From Clitopilus passeckerianus (Eukaryota; Basidiomycota; Agaricomycetes; Agaricales; Entolomataceae), in NCBI GenBank assembly GCA_944990035.1, contig CALYLX010000088.1, positions 62,001 through 126,000 on the forward strand: a stretch of 64,000 nucleotides of DNA, read 5' to 3'. Numbering within the stretch: position 1 is the first letter of the stretch; the number at the start of each line of letters is the position of its first letter. A model generated the notes under the pieces. That model saw only the letters and a list, made by a program, of their open reading frames with translations. It was not told the DNA's origin and searched no databases. The position numbers and the translations under genes were made by a program. Of the stretch, positions 46,795 through 58,560 are shown one piece after another.

Positions 46795-47842
46795 TTATTC
46801 GCTCTCCTCATCGCTGTCGCCGTAGCCAACCAGCCCACCCAACGCAACACCAGACACATGCCGTTCTTCTTTCTGCGTCTCTTCCCTCACCTTCCGCTTC
46901 TCCGCCTCCCAGGAGTTCTTCCATCTCCCTCTCAGGAATGTAAAGCGAGGGTCGTTCCCGTGGTTCGCAAGGATTCGCATCTCAAGCTGGGTAGGATTTG
47001 GGGAAGAGAGGATGTGGGCGGCTGTCTTCTTCATGAATTCTCTCTGTGCATCGTCGGGCTACGTGATGGAGGATTCATTTTAAGGTTTCTGCGTGATATA
47101 GTCATAACACGCACCTCTTCGTCACTACCACCCCATTGATCTACAACGGATGGAGATTCCGCGCCGTCGTCCTCTCCATCGCGAGCACGGATTGCTTGTA
47201 CTCTCTTCTCATGGAGCTCCTCGATGTGCCGTCTCTTTTTCTCCCTCTCGGCGTCATCCATCTCCTCAGAGTAGTGGAGGGAATCTTCAGCATCTTCAGT
47301 ATCTGATACTAAATCAGACCATCCACCGGGAGATTGCCAGCCATGATTTGAGGTACCGGCTGGAGGCGAGGGAGGTAATGACTCAAGTAGGAGGCGTGCA
47401 TCGTACCTATACGGAGAGGACGTCAGAATTCATGCATGAGACGATAGGATTCGTGAGATTAGTCGCAAGACGAAAGAAGAACATACATTCAACCTTGAAA
47501 CTACAACCTCTGAAGCTAAATATCGAGATCGATGACATCGACATACCTGTCCAGCCAGATACCATGTTCAGCCGCCTCCTTTCCTACGCTGTTCGCATTT
47601 TCTTGAGGGTCCCACCTGATCAAAGCATCACCATGCTTCTCAGACCGATTAGAAGCGTTGTCCACTGCTAAAGCTTGCGTTGCCTCTCCCGCACAGGTAC
47701 CACGAATGATATTGGCTTCATGAGCTTGTATGAAGAGCGCTGGATCAGATTCAGGGGTAGGAGGCTCAAGTAATGCAGAGGGTGTGTAGGAGCTTCTCTT
47801 ACTAGAAGTCGAGTAGTCATGTCGAGTTTTCCGCTTCGACAT
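46795..47842 (-). CDS. conserved nuclear-like protein of unknown function, 283 aa
   Basis: Three exons on the minus strand: 47547-47842, 47115-47406 and 46795-47058. Blocks: LLEPPTPESDPALFIQAHEA, ALIRWDPQENANSVG with WLDRYDARLLLESL, an acidic/basic helical middle (DDAEREKKRRHIEELHEKR), then VVDQWGGSDEEPDDAQREFMK, PTQLEMRILANHGNDPRF with FLRGRW, and an acidic C-terminus. The charge pattern suggests a nuclear protein, but I cannot name it. The first intron is long for this window (140 nt). A partial, decayed copy of exon 1 lies at 50529-50834. Confidence 0.72.
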
Positions 47843-48196
47843 GAGTATGAAGAACGTAGAGGCCAGAACGTGGAGATCACAGCCACCGGTCTCTTTCTTG
47901 GCCAATCGGAAGAGCTCGGCAGATGCGGACCGGTACACATTTTCAACAGAGTAATTTGACGAGACTCGAGCACTGATATACTACATCAAACTTAAAGTAT
48001 ACCATTTTACAAGCTTCTTAACAGGCATTCACCGAACACAGTGAAGTATCGTCACCTACTAACGCCCCGATACGTCAGTTATAATTGACACATTGAAAGC
48101 AGTAATGCAGACTCACCGATAAATATAATTGCGGCTCCGATGGAACCCCATTACCACCATCCCCACACTCCAACGGCGCGGAATCGTGTTTCTTCA
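47843..48196. other. intergenic
   Basis: About 350 bases: promoter side of the 283-aa gene and 3' region of MPF member 8. Nothing else seen. Confidence 0.4.
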
Positions 48197-48925
48197 TCAA
48201 ACCGCCGCGTCCCAAACCGAAGCAGAGCCTCCTTCCACTGGGCTCTGAGCCCGTGGCTGGTGTTGTGGCCACATTGCAACTGTGTTGCTTACGACATGGA
48301 GTAGTATTGGAATCATCGCTACAACAGCGATCAAACGACCTACTGCCTTCGATTCGATCACCGGCAATAACTCAATGAAGAGAGAGAAGTTGGCGAGGAT
48401 GAGGGGGAAGAGGTTGATCAAGCTGAATGTTAGGGGACCGAGCGCACCAGCGCAAACCTTTGTCGCCATAGTGCGCAATGATTTAGATCTGGTAATCAAA
48501 GGTGAGAGGTGTACCTAACGACAAACCTTGAAGGTCTCCTCGCTGATCCCATCGTAGATTAAGCAGATGTTGCAAGAGAACAGGAGACACCCTACAATGT
48601 TCTCTGCAGAGGTTGTCTTGCCTTGATGTGCGGTATACCTAGCAGTAGCGATTTAATGTTGGCTTGGGCGAGCTTCAGATCTAAATCCGGGGGGAAACCT
48701 ACGATAACAATGCTAGCAGCTTGCGATCCAACGTTAGTAAAATGTTCTCCTGCAATCAGACAAGCTTATACTGACTATTCCAATTGCCATCTTACGCTGT
48801 TCCGAGAACCGCTTAATGAGGGCTTTGGCACGATGAGTCTCCTTCATGGCTGCAGTGACCTCGCCGTAGATGAAAATCGAAGAAAATGCTTTTTGGACCA
48901 CAGAGAGGAGTTGGCGCAGGAACAT
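48197..48925 (-). CDS. MPF small membrane protein, member 8
   Basis: Four exons on the minus strand: 48776-48925, 48703-48719 (17 nt), 48527-48638 (112 nt) and 48197-48457, giving 179 residues. Landmarks: IFIYGEVTAAMKE, KALIKRFSEQRKMAIGI, microexon LLALLS, CLLFSCNICLIYDGISEETFK, LGPLTFSLINLFPLILAN, IESKAVGR, and a polar tail. It groups with member 6. Donors GTCAGT and GTAGGT are less common but give the exact family exon lengths. Function unknown. Confidence 0.78.
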
Positions 48926-50528
48926 TGGGCAGATGCGGAAGGAAATTAATGCTGGACACACAGAAGCATGCCTGCCTTTTTAAATGGAATAGCTCATAGC
49001 CTCTCGAACTTGATTTGAGCTTGTCTTAAATCCCGAGTGGCCCAAATAGTAGCGTGAGGGCTCCCGGACCGTCTCAATCCGCCAGCAGAATTGGTTTGGG
49101 TGCGGATGGACACAGCAGTAATCTGCCGGAAGCGCCAGCCTGGTTCCTCAAATTCGCCCGTCATGCCCATTTATCGCCATCTATCTGCCTCCATGACTTT
49201 ATTGGGATTTGCTATAGCACACATGGAGGCGAGTTATTATGAAGATGCATATCCTGGTCAAAAGGCTTTCCAGTAACGCCGATTCTGGATCTATCAATAA
49301 CTAAGGTCTTTGCAACCACCGCTCTTTCTCCGAAATAGTGAACGGATCCCTTGTTTGTTGCTGCATGTCTTCAAAATATTAATCGGCTTTCACTCGCAGA
49401 CAGCATGTGGCCCGGAGATATTGGGTTCTCCACAATGGTATGATCCCACCTTCTCGACACGATTGACACGGAACAGTGACTTCTCTGCAATGAGAGATCT
49501 ACACACTTGACAGATTTTGTGCACGAAGTTATCTACCTTCAGTACTCTTTATGCCTATCGCTCTCTATACTGACCAAAAGGGGTATTTTCCTGATATTCG
49601 GCCTATGCAATCGCCTCCATAGTGATGTGAGCGGTGCTAATTCACCCAACCTCTAACCTCCAGATCCTATTATCCTATCCACGAATAGAAAACGCGCTGT
49701 TTCAGCCAAGTTTCAGCCAGCCTCTTTAAAAGTCAAGATCCAAGATACGTCTCCAGATCCTGTCAATCATTCCCGCTTCTTTACTTCGACCTTAATGCTT
49801 GCTTGACCATGCGTACACGCCTGAGCATAGAACTGGAAGTTCCCGTGGGATGGGATGAGAAGACTTCCAAGCGCAAGCACATTTGATCATCGGATTAACG
49901 CAGCTTAGACGACCCGGTGGTGTGATCAACCCATTTCCTTTCAGTGCATGAATCCGTTACAAGGCAGCCTCGAGTCCGAAACCATGTCCTAATGGGTCAT
50001 AGTATTACAAGATTGCGAGAAGAATACGAATATGCGATGTACAGCCAGTTCAGGCAAGCTCCCAGGCGCCGCAAGGGAGAGGGCGACGGAAAAGCATGCC
50101 GACACCCTCGAAATTAGAGCCAAGAAACGTAAGTCTCTTCAGAGCATCACCCGAGGGACAAAAGGTAACGACCCGGGGATTCGCAAAGATGGCACGGTGA
50201 TGTGGCATGGGTCAACAAATGGACATAATATCCTAAAAGCACGTCGATGAATATTTGATTTGCCACCACATTAACACAGAGTATTTTATCTCAATTTTTA
50301 AAGCCAATTTGGTGGCGGAGTGAAGGCTGAAGATAATGATTGGCAGCGTTGAGGGACGTGAGGTAATTCCCCGTCTTGTTCATCCCATCTCTCCTCCTCC
50401 TCCTTTCAATCACCCAAGCCAACGCCACTCATTATCCCATTCCCCCTCCTCCAAGCGTTGTATCTAGGTGAAGAAATTAGATAAAGAAGGGAGGCCGGCG
50501 GAATTCCAACGCCACGCGAGAACGAGAC
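48926..50528. other. intergenic, no supportable gene
   Basis: About 1.6 kb with short unsupported frames only. A T-rich TATA-like element for member 8 lies near 48976-48985. Pyrimidine-rich DNA at 50390-50455. Confidence 0.4.
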
Positions 50529-50834
50529 CTACATCATACTAAACCTCAACGACGCGTGCACATCGGCTCGAGGATCCCACCTGAGTCTAGCCAGAACACC
50601 GCCACCCCCATTCCCCTCCCAGACCCAAACTTCCAATGCCAGTACGATGCCGCCTGTCCTCGCCCTCGGCCCATATATAATATCAGCCCCATGAGCTCGC
50701 ATGAAGACTGCAGGATCTGTCCCAGGAGTCGGTGGCTCGAGCACGGTCCACGCGCAGCCGGTGTCGGTGGGGGTTCTGCGGGCAGGACCAGCGTTTGAGT
50801 GGTCCCGTTGGGTTTTGCGCTTCTGTTTGAACAT
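50529..50834 (-). pseudogene. partial copy of the 283-aa gene's first exon
   Basis: The minus frame starting at 50834 reads KQKRKTQRD, then VLEPPTPGTDPAVFMRAHGA and RLRWDPRADV, matching LLEPPTPESDPALFIQAHEA and LIRWDPQENA of the intact gene at 46795-47842. The rest of the gene is absent and the middle part is not conserved, so this is a fragment left by duplication. Confidence 0.65.
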
Positions 50835-51365
50835 CCCAGATACGGGAGGGGGGGATGGATGCCCGACTCAAGGTCGGCCGCTAACTGCTTGGGATGGGGT
50901 TCGTAGAGTGCGAAGGGAGGAGCTGAACATAATTGATATACGACGCCGCTAGATCCACCAGGATCGGTTCATCCTGCTGTATGGGCACTGGGCTGTGTTG
51001 TTTATGACTTAGTCCACGTATCAGTGCAAAGAATGATTAATGAGGGCCAAGCCGAGATGTGCTTTGTCGAGGAGTGACTGTTTTATCCAGATAAGGGTTT
51101 AACGTTTAGATCTTAGAGCCAAGATAGGTCTGTACGAGTTCCGAAAGGCCTCGCAAAAGATAGTTTGTCTTCACCATCGAGGCCTGAACAGGTGGGCACA
51201 GACATCGGTGTGGCAGCAATCGCAGTTGTCTATTTGTAGATACCTGAGTTGATCGACGGAAGCAAAAGAGAGGCATGCCGTGGCTGTGCTCGCGTACACT
51301 TGTTCTCTTCCTCCCTTCATTGTTGTTGGGCTGGATGACTTGAAAACGACGACGACGTCATCCAA
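50835..51365. other. intergenic
   Basis: About 530 bases without a recognised feature. Confidence 0.35.
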
Positions 51366-51545
51366 ATGGTAGCAGCTACCCAACAATACAAGCGAAAACT
51401 CCGAGGATGGCTAAGCTATGCCTTCGCTAGGTAAACCTCACTCATCTCGTCAAACTCAACACCCACTAACTGTGCCTTTTTCCAGCGAAGTGTTCGTCAT
51501 AGTCTCCCTAACTCTCTTCCTCCCTATCTGCGTGCCTTTTTCTCT
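51366..51545 (+). pseudogene. ATG22-like 5' fragment (vacuolar effluxer)
   Basis: Exon 51366-51430 (MVAATQQYKRKLRGWLSYAF), a normal intron 51431-51485, then FASEVFVIVSLTLFLPIC, which matches the first membrane segment of Atg22, the vacuolar amino-acid exporter of autophagy. After PIC the family match ends and a stop follows (about 51547). The remaining ~450 residues of Atg22 are not found nearby, so this is a truncated copy. Assignment from memory of the N-terminal signature. Confidence 0.55.
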
Positions 51546-51547
51546 TT

Positions 51548-52422
51548 AGATATCTCAGTACTCAGTTTCCAATGAGGACATAATCTCCGACTTCGCTATC
51601 TCTGCGACTTGGACAGGCATCGGCGACATGGTATCAACAAAGATTTCGACCTACCGTCCCCACCGTATCGCAAAGCTTGAACAGCTTAGAGTGTTGGATG
51701 AGAGCATCCGGTTCCGTGTTCCGCCATTTCCAGAACCCGTTCTTCTGAGTGCTCTCACTGCCGGCGTCATGAAGTAAGCCGGAAAGCAGGCAACGAAGTG
51801 ATGCAGACTGAAGACAGAGCAATCTTTGGGCCATGTTTGGCGCTTGTAGGTGACTACGTTCATTACTTGTGTCGAGTTTTCTCACTTCTCGATCGTCAGC
51901 AAGAGATTTCTTCTAACGACTGAGTATTATTGGCGCAACGACCATCGCCCTCACCTTCGTACTTGGCCTAGAGTTGATTTATTCAGAACAATGACGCCTT
52001 TTTACCCCCCAAGGTGCATCTTCTCCTCGATCATTCTATACAGGAAACTATTCTTCGAATATCCTTGTTGTTACCACGCTTCCAGCGACCTGAATACATC
52101 CCTTAATGGCGTGGAAGATTTGGCCGTGTTTTTGGAAGCCCTTTGGCAAAGCATCTCTAGAGGCGCAGGTAGTCTTCACGATACATCCAGGTTCGTTCAT
52201 GCCGTTCTATCAGCCCCGAATTGCAGACTGAACACAAAATTAGGCAGCTTAAATAAACAATCTCGACTAAACTAGTACAAATGCAATCCAATGAAACAAA
52301 TTCGTACAATGACACGACCCTATCGCGGGCGAATATGGAATTACTAACAAACGTCACAAGAATCCTACAACCCATTACGTCCACTCCCAGAGTCTTAGGA
52401 ACCCAAGCCGTGAGCTTCAACG
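51548..52422. other. unassigned DNA
   Basis: About 870 bases. Frames such as 51850-52275 (+) and 51634-51885 (-) have no motif. Possibly decayed coding sequence, parent unknown. Confidence 0.35.
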
Positions 52423-55150
52423 TCAAGTTTCAACTCTCCTCCGCTTGCTTGGCCCTGCCAGTGGCATGTCTTCGTCCGTCATCTCCTCCCTGGCTCTGAC
52501 CATAGAACCCATCCGACGCCTTGCTGCTTCCTCCAAGACAGCATCGGCAGAAATCATATCTTGAACCTTGTGGAATCGGAGTGGTCGCTCTGTGTTCTGC
52601 GTAGCCTCGTACAGGAGGCGGAGATGCTTCGAGTTCAGCCCATGAACACCTTTGTTATCATCGCATAGCTCGCTTCCGCTGCCAGGTAACGGAACCTCGG
52701 AGGGCCAGTTCTCGAGCTCGTACCCTCGTTCGTCAAGAATACGCGTGAGGGTCTTCCACGGCAGGCTGGATTGCTGGTTCTTTCGTGAGACGAGGGTTGG
52801 GATTTGTCTGGTGCTGGACTCGAGGTCCTTCAAGAGGTTGATGATGTGCGCCTTAATAACCTCGACTTGTGAGGATTTGCTAATTCGCTTGTGGTTCCCA
52901 AGTTTCTGAGAGGGGGATATGTCTTTCCCCGACTTCTTCGCTGGCGTCCCCACCGGGTAGTCAGTGTGAGGTACAGCGTCAAGCTAAAAACACTAAGGTG
53001 AGCTCTTGTGACCACTACCGAACGGGACCCATTCACCTTCTCCGGGCTATGCTTAGTTATCCTCCTCAAAAGCGTATCACGAGTGAAGCCAGCTTTCTCA
53101 GCTACCGTCATCTATTTTTTTTTATCAGCGATGGGCTTGATGGATCGGCGGAAGACTCACCATATCGTCGAGGAGTTCGCCGACGAGGGCGTCTCTTCCT
53201 TTCTCCCAACTGTATCGATAGACACAGGCGCCAAATGCGCTTCTCGCATTCTCACGAGAGGGTTTATTGCACGTGGGTTTACACTTGAATATTGTTTCGT
53301 CGCTGAGGTGGACACCAAGCACTCTAACGGAGGCAAGATACAAGTCCAAGACGTCCTCGTCATAACCATATAGAACGATTCCTCCGCAACAGCTTGGTTG
53401 ATTTTCGAGAATTCGGCGTTTCAGTGGGAGGATTGAATCTGTCTCTAGAGTAGGAGGAGTCAGCCATTCAGAGTATTCTTCAAATTCTTCATAAAAGCCG
53501 AATAGGGAGCTGATAAAAGTGAAGAAATCAGGGAATGAAGCTGCTATGCTCCCTCCATTTGCGTCAATCCAGCTGATAATGATTCCTATCACGGCGCGAG
53601 GGTCCAGATCATACTCTGTATCTGCGTTGGGTTGGTATGGTGCCGCCATTTCGATTATTTCTTCAGCCACCTTCCATTCTTGTTGCGTGGGGACGTGCAT
53701 AGCTAGCATCTCATCCGTGTCCCCAAAGTACCCGTTGAACGTCCATTCCGAGTCGAATATTGAATCCTGCATACATTCTGCAAAGTCGTTCGGCAGGCTC
53801 CACCCATTCAAACATGCTGAACGTAAGTATCCAATGATGCGGGCTGCGCCGGTTTCCTCGCTCTGCGTTGTGGATGGATATATGTTTGGGGACACAATTG
53901 TCTTCCGAACCAGCGACGCCAGCCATTTTAACCATGCTCCGACATCGGTTTTACACGGCACATCGCGACGGGGCAGCATCCAGATGCGCCATAGAAAGCG
54001 CAAGTATTTAGGAGGGGTATAGGTGCACACTTCAGAGATGGCCCCATAATCTTTCTGAGGGGCTATATCAGATAGCTGCAGCAGACTAGGAGTGATGATT
54101 GCAGAAACGATGCACCAGTGAGTTAGTTGCATCGTTGAATCTAGACCTTATTTCCACGCACCCACAATCCTTGCATTTTACGCAGCCTATGAAGATAAAG
54201 TCTCCGAGAATTGGTCGCCGGATAGAATATCGTGGATTTATGATATCAAGGAGTTCGAAGAGTAGGCCCAGCTCTAAGTCATCGTTTGGATCACAAGTAT
54301 GCCCTAAATCTTCCAAAGCCGTGATGTAGTCCAGCCAGCCTGGGTGTGCGTCTGGGTCACGGTTAGAGGGCAATCCAAATTTGTTTAATTGGAAAAAGAG
54401 TGAACGAATCGTACGACCGCTAATCCCACGGCTTCGATCAATCTCCTGAATGACATCGGACATGACGATAATCCAGATAATTGCGAAGTAGCGTAACTGA
54501 GGCTCCCTGCCTTTTAATAATGATGTTTGCCGGGGGGAATACGAATTTACAGCTTGAAATAAGCTTGGGGCCGGATTGAGATTGGAGTTCTGCTTGTCGC
54601 CTTGGAGGCGACATCTCAGTATTTCCATGGCACCCTGAATGGCTTGCTTAGGTGGACTGCACAATGGATCTCGGAATTGATCCGTGCAGTGCTCATTCAA
54701 TACCCAAATGCCCAGACTCATCCTGTCAGGCCCATGACTGTCATCTCCATCGTTCCATATCCAAATGTCGTCCTTCTCCAAAATCCTGTACCACCCCTCC
54801 GTAGCCAGCAAGATATTGTTGAAGCATAGGCTGAGAACCCATTCCCAAATAAAGACCAGCCGTCTACTGCCTCTGAGTGCCAGAAATTGCTGTTGATCAA
54901 TTTGTCCTCGAAGCAACCGATCATAATTTGCGAAGAGTTCCTTGTCGTCTTGCAGAAGACATTCGGGCAGTCCGTCGCTGGGGGCCCCGGCTTCAAATGT
55001 ACTAGTCCCAGAGAAACCGGAGGAGGGATTCGGTAAAGCAACATCAGTGGGAGTGATCCCGGCCTCTGCCTGGTACCGTGCCCCCGAACTGAAGGTTTGG
55101 GGCAGCTCGGAGGGTAGGCTCGAGGACGAGACCAGGTGAAAAGAATTCAT
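52423..55150 (-). CDS. conserved Agaricomycete protein of unknown function, 849 aa
   Basis: Four exons on the minus strand: 54162-55150, 53161-54085, 53037-53111 and 52423-52983. The frames join in phase (GELLDDM into MTVAEKAGFTRDTL; ITKHSPEK into LDAVPHTDYPVG). Residues 1-320 contain helical regions (EWVLSLCFNNILLATEGWY). A Cys cluster (CVKCKDCG) near residue 325 may bind metal. The middle is acidic and helical (FPDFFTFISSLFGFYEEFEE). The C-terminal ~170 residues carry LPWKTLTRILDERGYELENW and a nuclear-type basic end (GPSKRRRVET). I have seen the LPW..L..GY..NWP block in other mushroom proteins but know no function. The first junction has an alternative donor 5 nt away. Confidence 0.65.
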
Positions 55151-55661
55151 GCTTCTCAGAGGGCTACATTGGGTAAATTGGAAGCTTGAGGAACCCTTTG
55201 TGGGAAGAACAGAACGAACTAACTCACTTTGGGCGGTCGGTCGATGGGGAACAGTAAAGCTACGGCTTTGGTTGTGAAGTGCCTATCACAGTCGGGAAAA
55301 GAGGTAGGCAAGGAATATGGTGTGAAAGAAACCTGAGCCAAGTCACGATCAGTGCCCGACTTGTGATATGAAACACTTTACAAAGGCTATGTAAGTCGTC
55401 ATCATGATCTCGACCAAATGAGTAACAAAATGGTGTGGAAGATCATGAAGTTGAGGTGGGTTCCATCTTACATTAAAATATTGCGTCTCAGATCTCATGG
55501 TTTGAGGAGGATGTAGAATCGAGGCCTGATTATGGTGGTTGCGGAGAATTCCGATGGCTCCCGTTCCTTCCTACTGCGCTGGTCCATTCCGATTTTCGCA
55601 GAGCGGGCAACAAATGTCATTGCCAAATCCAGATCCAAGTCGAACCCGGCGTATATCAGCC
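55151..55661. other. intergenic
   Basis: About 510 bases between two minus-strand genes; promoter of the 849-aa gene on the left. Nothing else recognised. Confidence 0.4.
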
Positions 55662-57362
55662 CTAATACCTCCAAGTATTCCCTGTTCCTTTAAAACTAGT
55701 AATCGACCTTACAACCTCCTTTACATTCGCCATAATAAACCTCTCCCTTTGCTCAGTTCCACTAGAATAACCGAACTTGGATTCCCGCTCTGTCCTGTGG
55801 TTTTTGATATAGACGGAGAGATCGACGAGGTTCCAGTCAATTTTTACTGGTTTTTGGTGTGATGTTGGAAGCGTCGGTGGTGGGTACGGTGGGACGAAAA
55901 ATTCAAGATCCAGTTGACGCTGTGGAGGATTGACGGGAAGATGGTCAGCTAGCTGGCTCAAGTGAGGGAGGTAGGATAAGTAGAAGAAAGGGCTTACATC
56001 GTCTTTCTCAATTACGACGGTCAACGAGTAGAGAGCAGGGAACTTGGCTGCTAAGACCCGTAGTATATCGGGTGAGAGATTGATTACCTCGAAGGATAGT
56101 CGCTTCAAAACACAGACTCGGCCTGAGAGGAGCGCAGCTACAGACCTAACCTCAGTCAAGCCGAGATACCGATCTGCCAAACGAAGATCGGTTACGGCAT
56201 CAGGTATACGAGAAAGAAGTGACTGCGTGAGGGATTGACTAAGGGGTAATGCGATGTGTAAAGTCTTGAGGTTGGGAAGCCAGGGATCAATTGAGGTGAG
56301 GTGGTGGCAGAAAGAGGACCAGTTCAGGTTCCTTGATTCTAAGCGTTCTTCGTCGTGTTCGCGGGGAGGGAGGAGTTCCAAGTGATGGAGGCCAAAGGTA
56401 TTTGTTTGTAGAAGGTTTGCGAGGCCCTTTGAATCAGATAGATGTTCTTCGTCGCAGGGAATTTGTATGATGAGTTTGTGTAGCTGTGGGAGGGATCCCA
56501 GGGAGTGGAGGAAAGGAGAGTGGTCGCCGGAGGCTTGGGATGCAATCCGTAGAGCACGAAGGGAGGATTTGAGGCTGTTGATATATGGTGCCGCCACATC
56601 CATCAAAATTGACTCGTTCTCCTTTGAAATGGTCTCTTCTCTGGCGTTAAAGTCGAAGTGTAGCTCAAGTTCTTCCAGGCGAAGCCCGCTCATGAGTGGG
56701 ATGAGAGACCGAAGTCTGGTGAGGTGCCCACTAAGGGTCAACTTGCAGAGGTTGGTTCGAAATGCTTGATTGGCGGACGACAGAAAGTCTCTGGCTGGAG
56801 TCGTGAGCGGTAGGTTCCTCCATTCGACGACGAACTCCTTGACATTGACCATCAACCTCATGGCTCTGCGCATTGCAGCAAGAATGGCTTTCGTATCCCC
56901 AACAATACCGAGGCGCCGGACGAACGAGATCGATGGGTCATCGGTGTCGCGTTGATTATCTGAGATACAGAGAAGTTTCTGAATGGATGTGGACATGCTT
57001 GATTTCCGGCTTGGGGAGTCTGCTACCTTCCCGTCGATACGTTCCAGTGGTATGTTGAGCAGTCTCTTCATGAACCATGCTTGGATATATAGTCTTCGGA
57101 CATGAGACGCAATTGCCGGGTTCCTTCACAGCCATTTTTAGTACAAACGGAAAAACGGATGGTATCGTACTCACTCAAGCCGCCTCAGCTTCTGCGCCAT
57201 GCCCTTGTTCGGGTCAATCCACGACACGACTCGATACCTCTCATCCAACACAATATTTAACAGTTGCCTATTCACTCGAATGAGGCCGTCCAGCTCTCGC
57301 GGCTGCAGGTATGCCGCTATGAGTTCCCAGATGTCTTGCGGAAGGTCATCGGCTTGGGCCAT
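55662..57362 (-). CDS. F-box protein with leucine-rich-like repeats
   Basis: Two exons on the minus strand, 57175-57362 and 55662-57123, give 549 residues. Residues 5-45 are a clear F-box (LPQDIWELIAAYLQPRELDG then LIRVNRQLLNIVLDERY), the Skp1-binding element of SCF ubiquitin ligases. Splicing the 51-nt intron joins KLRRLE to NPAIASHVRRLYIQAW, where an LRR-like solenoid begins: VKEFVVEWRNLPL, LRLEELELHFDF, LHKLIIQIPC, LKTLHIAL and VTDLRLADRYLGL. It belongs to a different subgroup from the three F-box genes near 15-23 kb. Confidence 0.82.
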
Positions 57363-57689
57363 TGAAGCGGACTGGTTTCGTTGACTTCAGGGATGCCTAG
57401 TCAGGTGGTTGTAGAATGGGGAGACAACGCTGTATCTCTGTGAACCCCACGCCCACCGGGCTAGTAATCGTGGCTGTTCATTGGCTTGACTGGCAGCTTG
57501 CGTGATAGTGACGGTGAGAGCTTGGGTGGAGGTGGCAGTGCTCCCCATGCAGTGAGCGAACGATTCAGAGCAGTCAAAAAGTTTAGGCTTTAAAGCTTTA
57601 GGTTTTACATCCAAGAATTATACTCCTCCAATCATTAATATTCACAATACGTAAAGTATGTATTTTGCCAACAGATTAAGGTTAAGGAT

Positions 57690-57967
57690 TCTTTATCCCT
57701 TAAAGTTCTTCCCTCGCCCGACGCGGAAAGCCCCCAGTGCATACACTCGCTCGAAGGAAAGCGGGAAAGAGGGCCTGGGTGGCGAAGAAGTGTGACTGTG
57801 AGATGGGGGGCAGCTTGGTCGGGTGGAGGTAGTCCCAGTAACCAAGTTCGTGTCCTGCATGACAGAGGGTCAGCAAGACAAACATTAATAGAAGTAGACT
57901 CGCTTACCAAACCAACGCCGACTTATATCGAGGATGAGCGTGTCAAAGATGACAATATGCTTGCTCT
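57690..57967 (-). pseudogene. STE24 fragment (CAAX protease), decayed
   Basis: Minus-strand match to exons 5 and 6 of the intact STE24 at 60683-62468: KHIVIFDTLI-like start, then HELGYWDYLHPTK where the intact gene has HELGHWYYLHPTK, and ALFPAFL. The second His of the zinc-binding HExxH motif is Tyr, frames break, and all other exons are missing, so it cannot be active. It lies next to the decayed MPF copy at 58255-58560. Confidence 0.8.
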
Positions 57968-58254
57968 GCATCGTAACAAAAGTCAGTACTGGAGAAACAA
58001 ATGAGAAAAGGTGTAATAATACCTCGTATGGACATGACTTTCCCGGCGATCCCCAACGACTCTAGCTCTAGCATGGGCATAAAGACGGCTGCACAGGGGG
58101 ATGCCGCCAGGGGTTCAAACCCACAAAGGCTTTAGGGCCCAGAGATGACACGGTCCACTAGACGGGGTAGGGTGTTGATGACCGTGGATATAAACCTTCA
58201 AGAGGACTGAGATGTGCAAGATCAGTGAGTGTTCCATCCAGCACGTAAGGGAAG
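57968..58254. other. decayed DNA between STE24 and MPF fragments
   Basis: About 290 bases, possibly remnants of the same duplicated block; no feature can be named. Confidence 0.3.
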
Positions 58255-58560
58255 ACCTTACTTCGTCTCATGCATTGATGAAATGTTTGAAGTGAGCAAG
58301 ATCAACGCGACTGACTATCCCGCGGCCATTCGACCGTCATGGATGATGGATCTGGCACAACTACGCTAGAATGGCAGTCAACTATGACAGAAATCGTTAG
58401 CAACGAAGAAAGGAGGAAGGGGCAGCGAGTATGCTCACTATTATGAGTGGCAACATGCGTTGACGAGGCGCCTAATCGACATACGCGATGTCAGCGCAGG
58501 CGTCGGAGGCCTTCAGGAAGAGGGAGCAAGAGTGAACAGTGGTTGAAGTGGGGAAGATGT
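58255..58560 (-). pseudogene. MPF small membrane protein, decayed copy
   Basis: On the minus strand the end of exon 1 reads as QRMLPLII before GTGAGC, followed by an acceptor and a recognisable microexon (TTGACTGCCATTCTAGC, LTAILA) and an exon 3 remnant with LLTSNISS..-like DNA (TTGCTCACTTCAAACATTTC). In-frame stops are present and exon 4 is absent. Confidence 0.75.

Noticed and set aside
58090..58150. tRNA-like GGTTCAAACCC motif
   Set aside because: No acceptor stem, D arm or anticodon arm can be folded around it.
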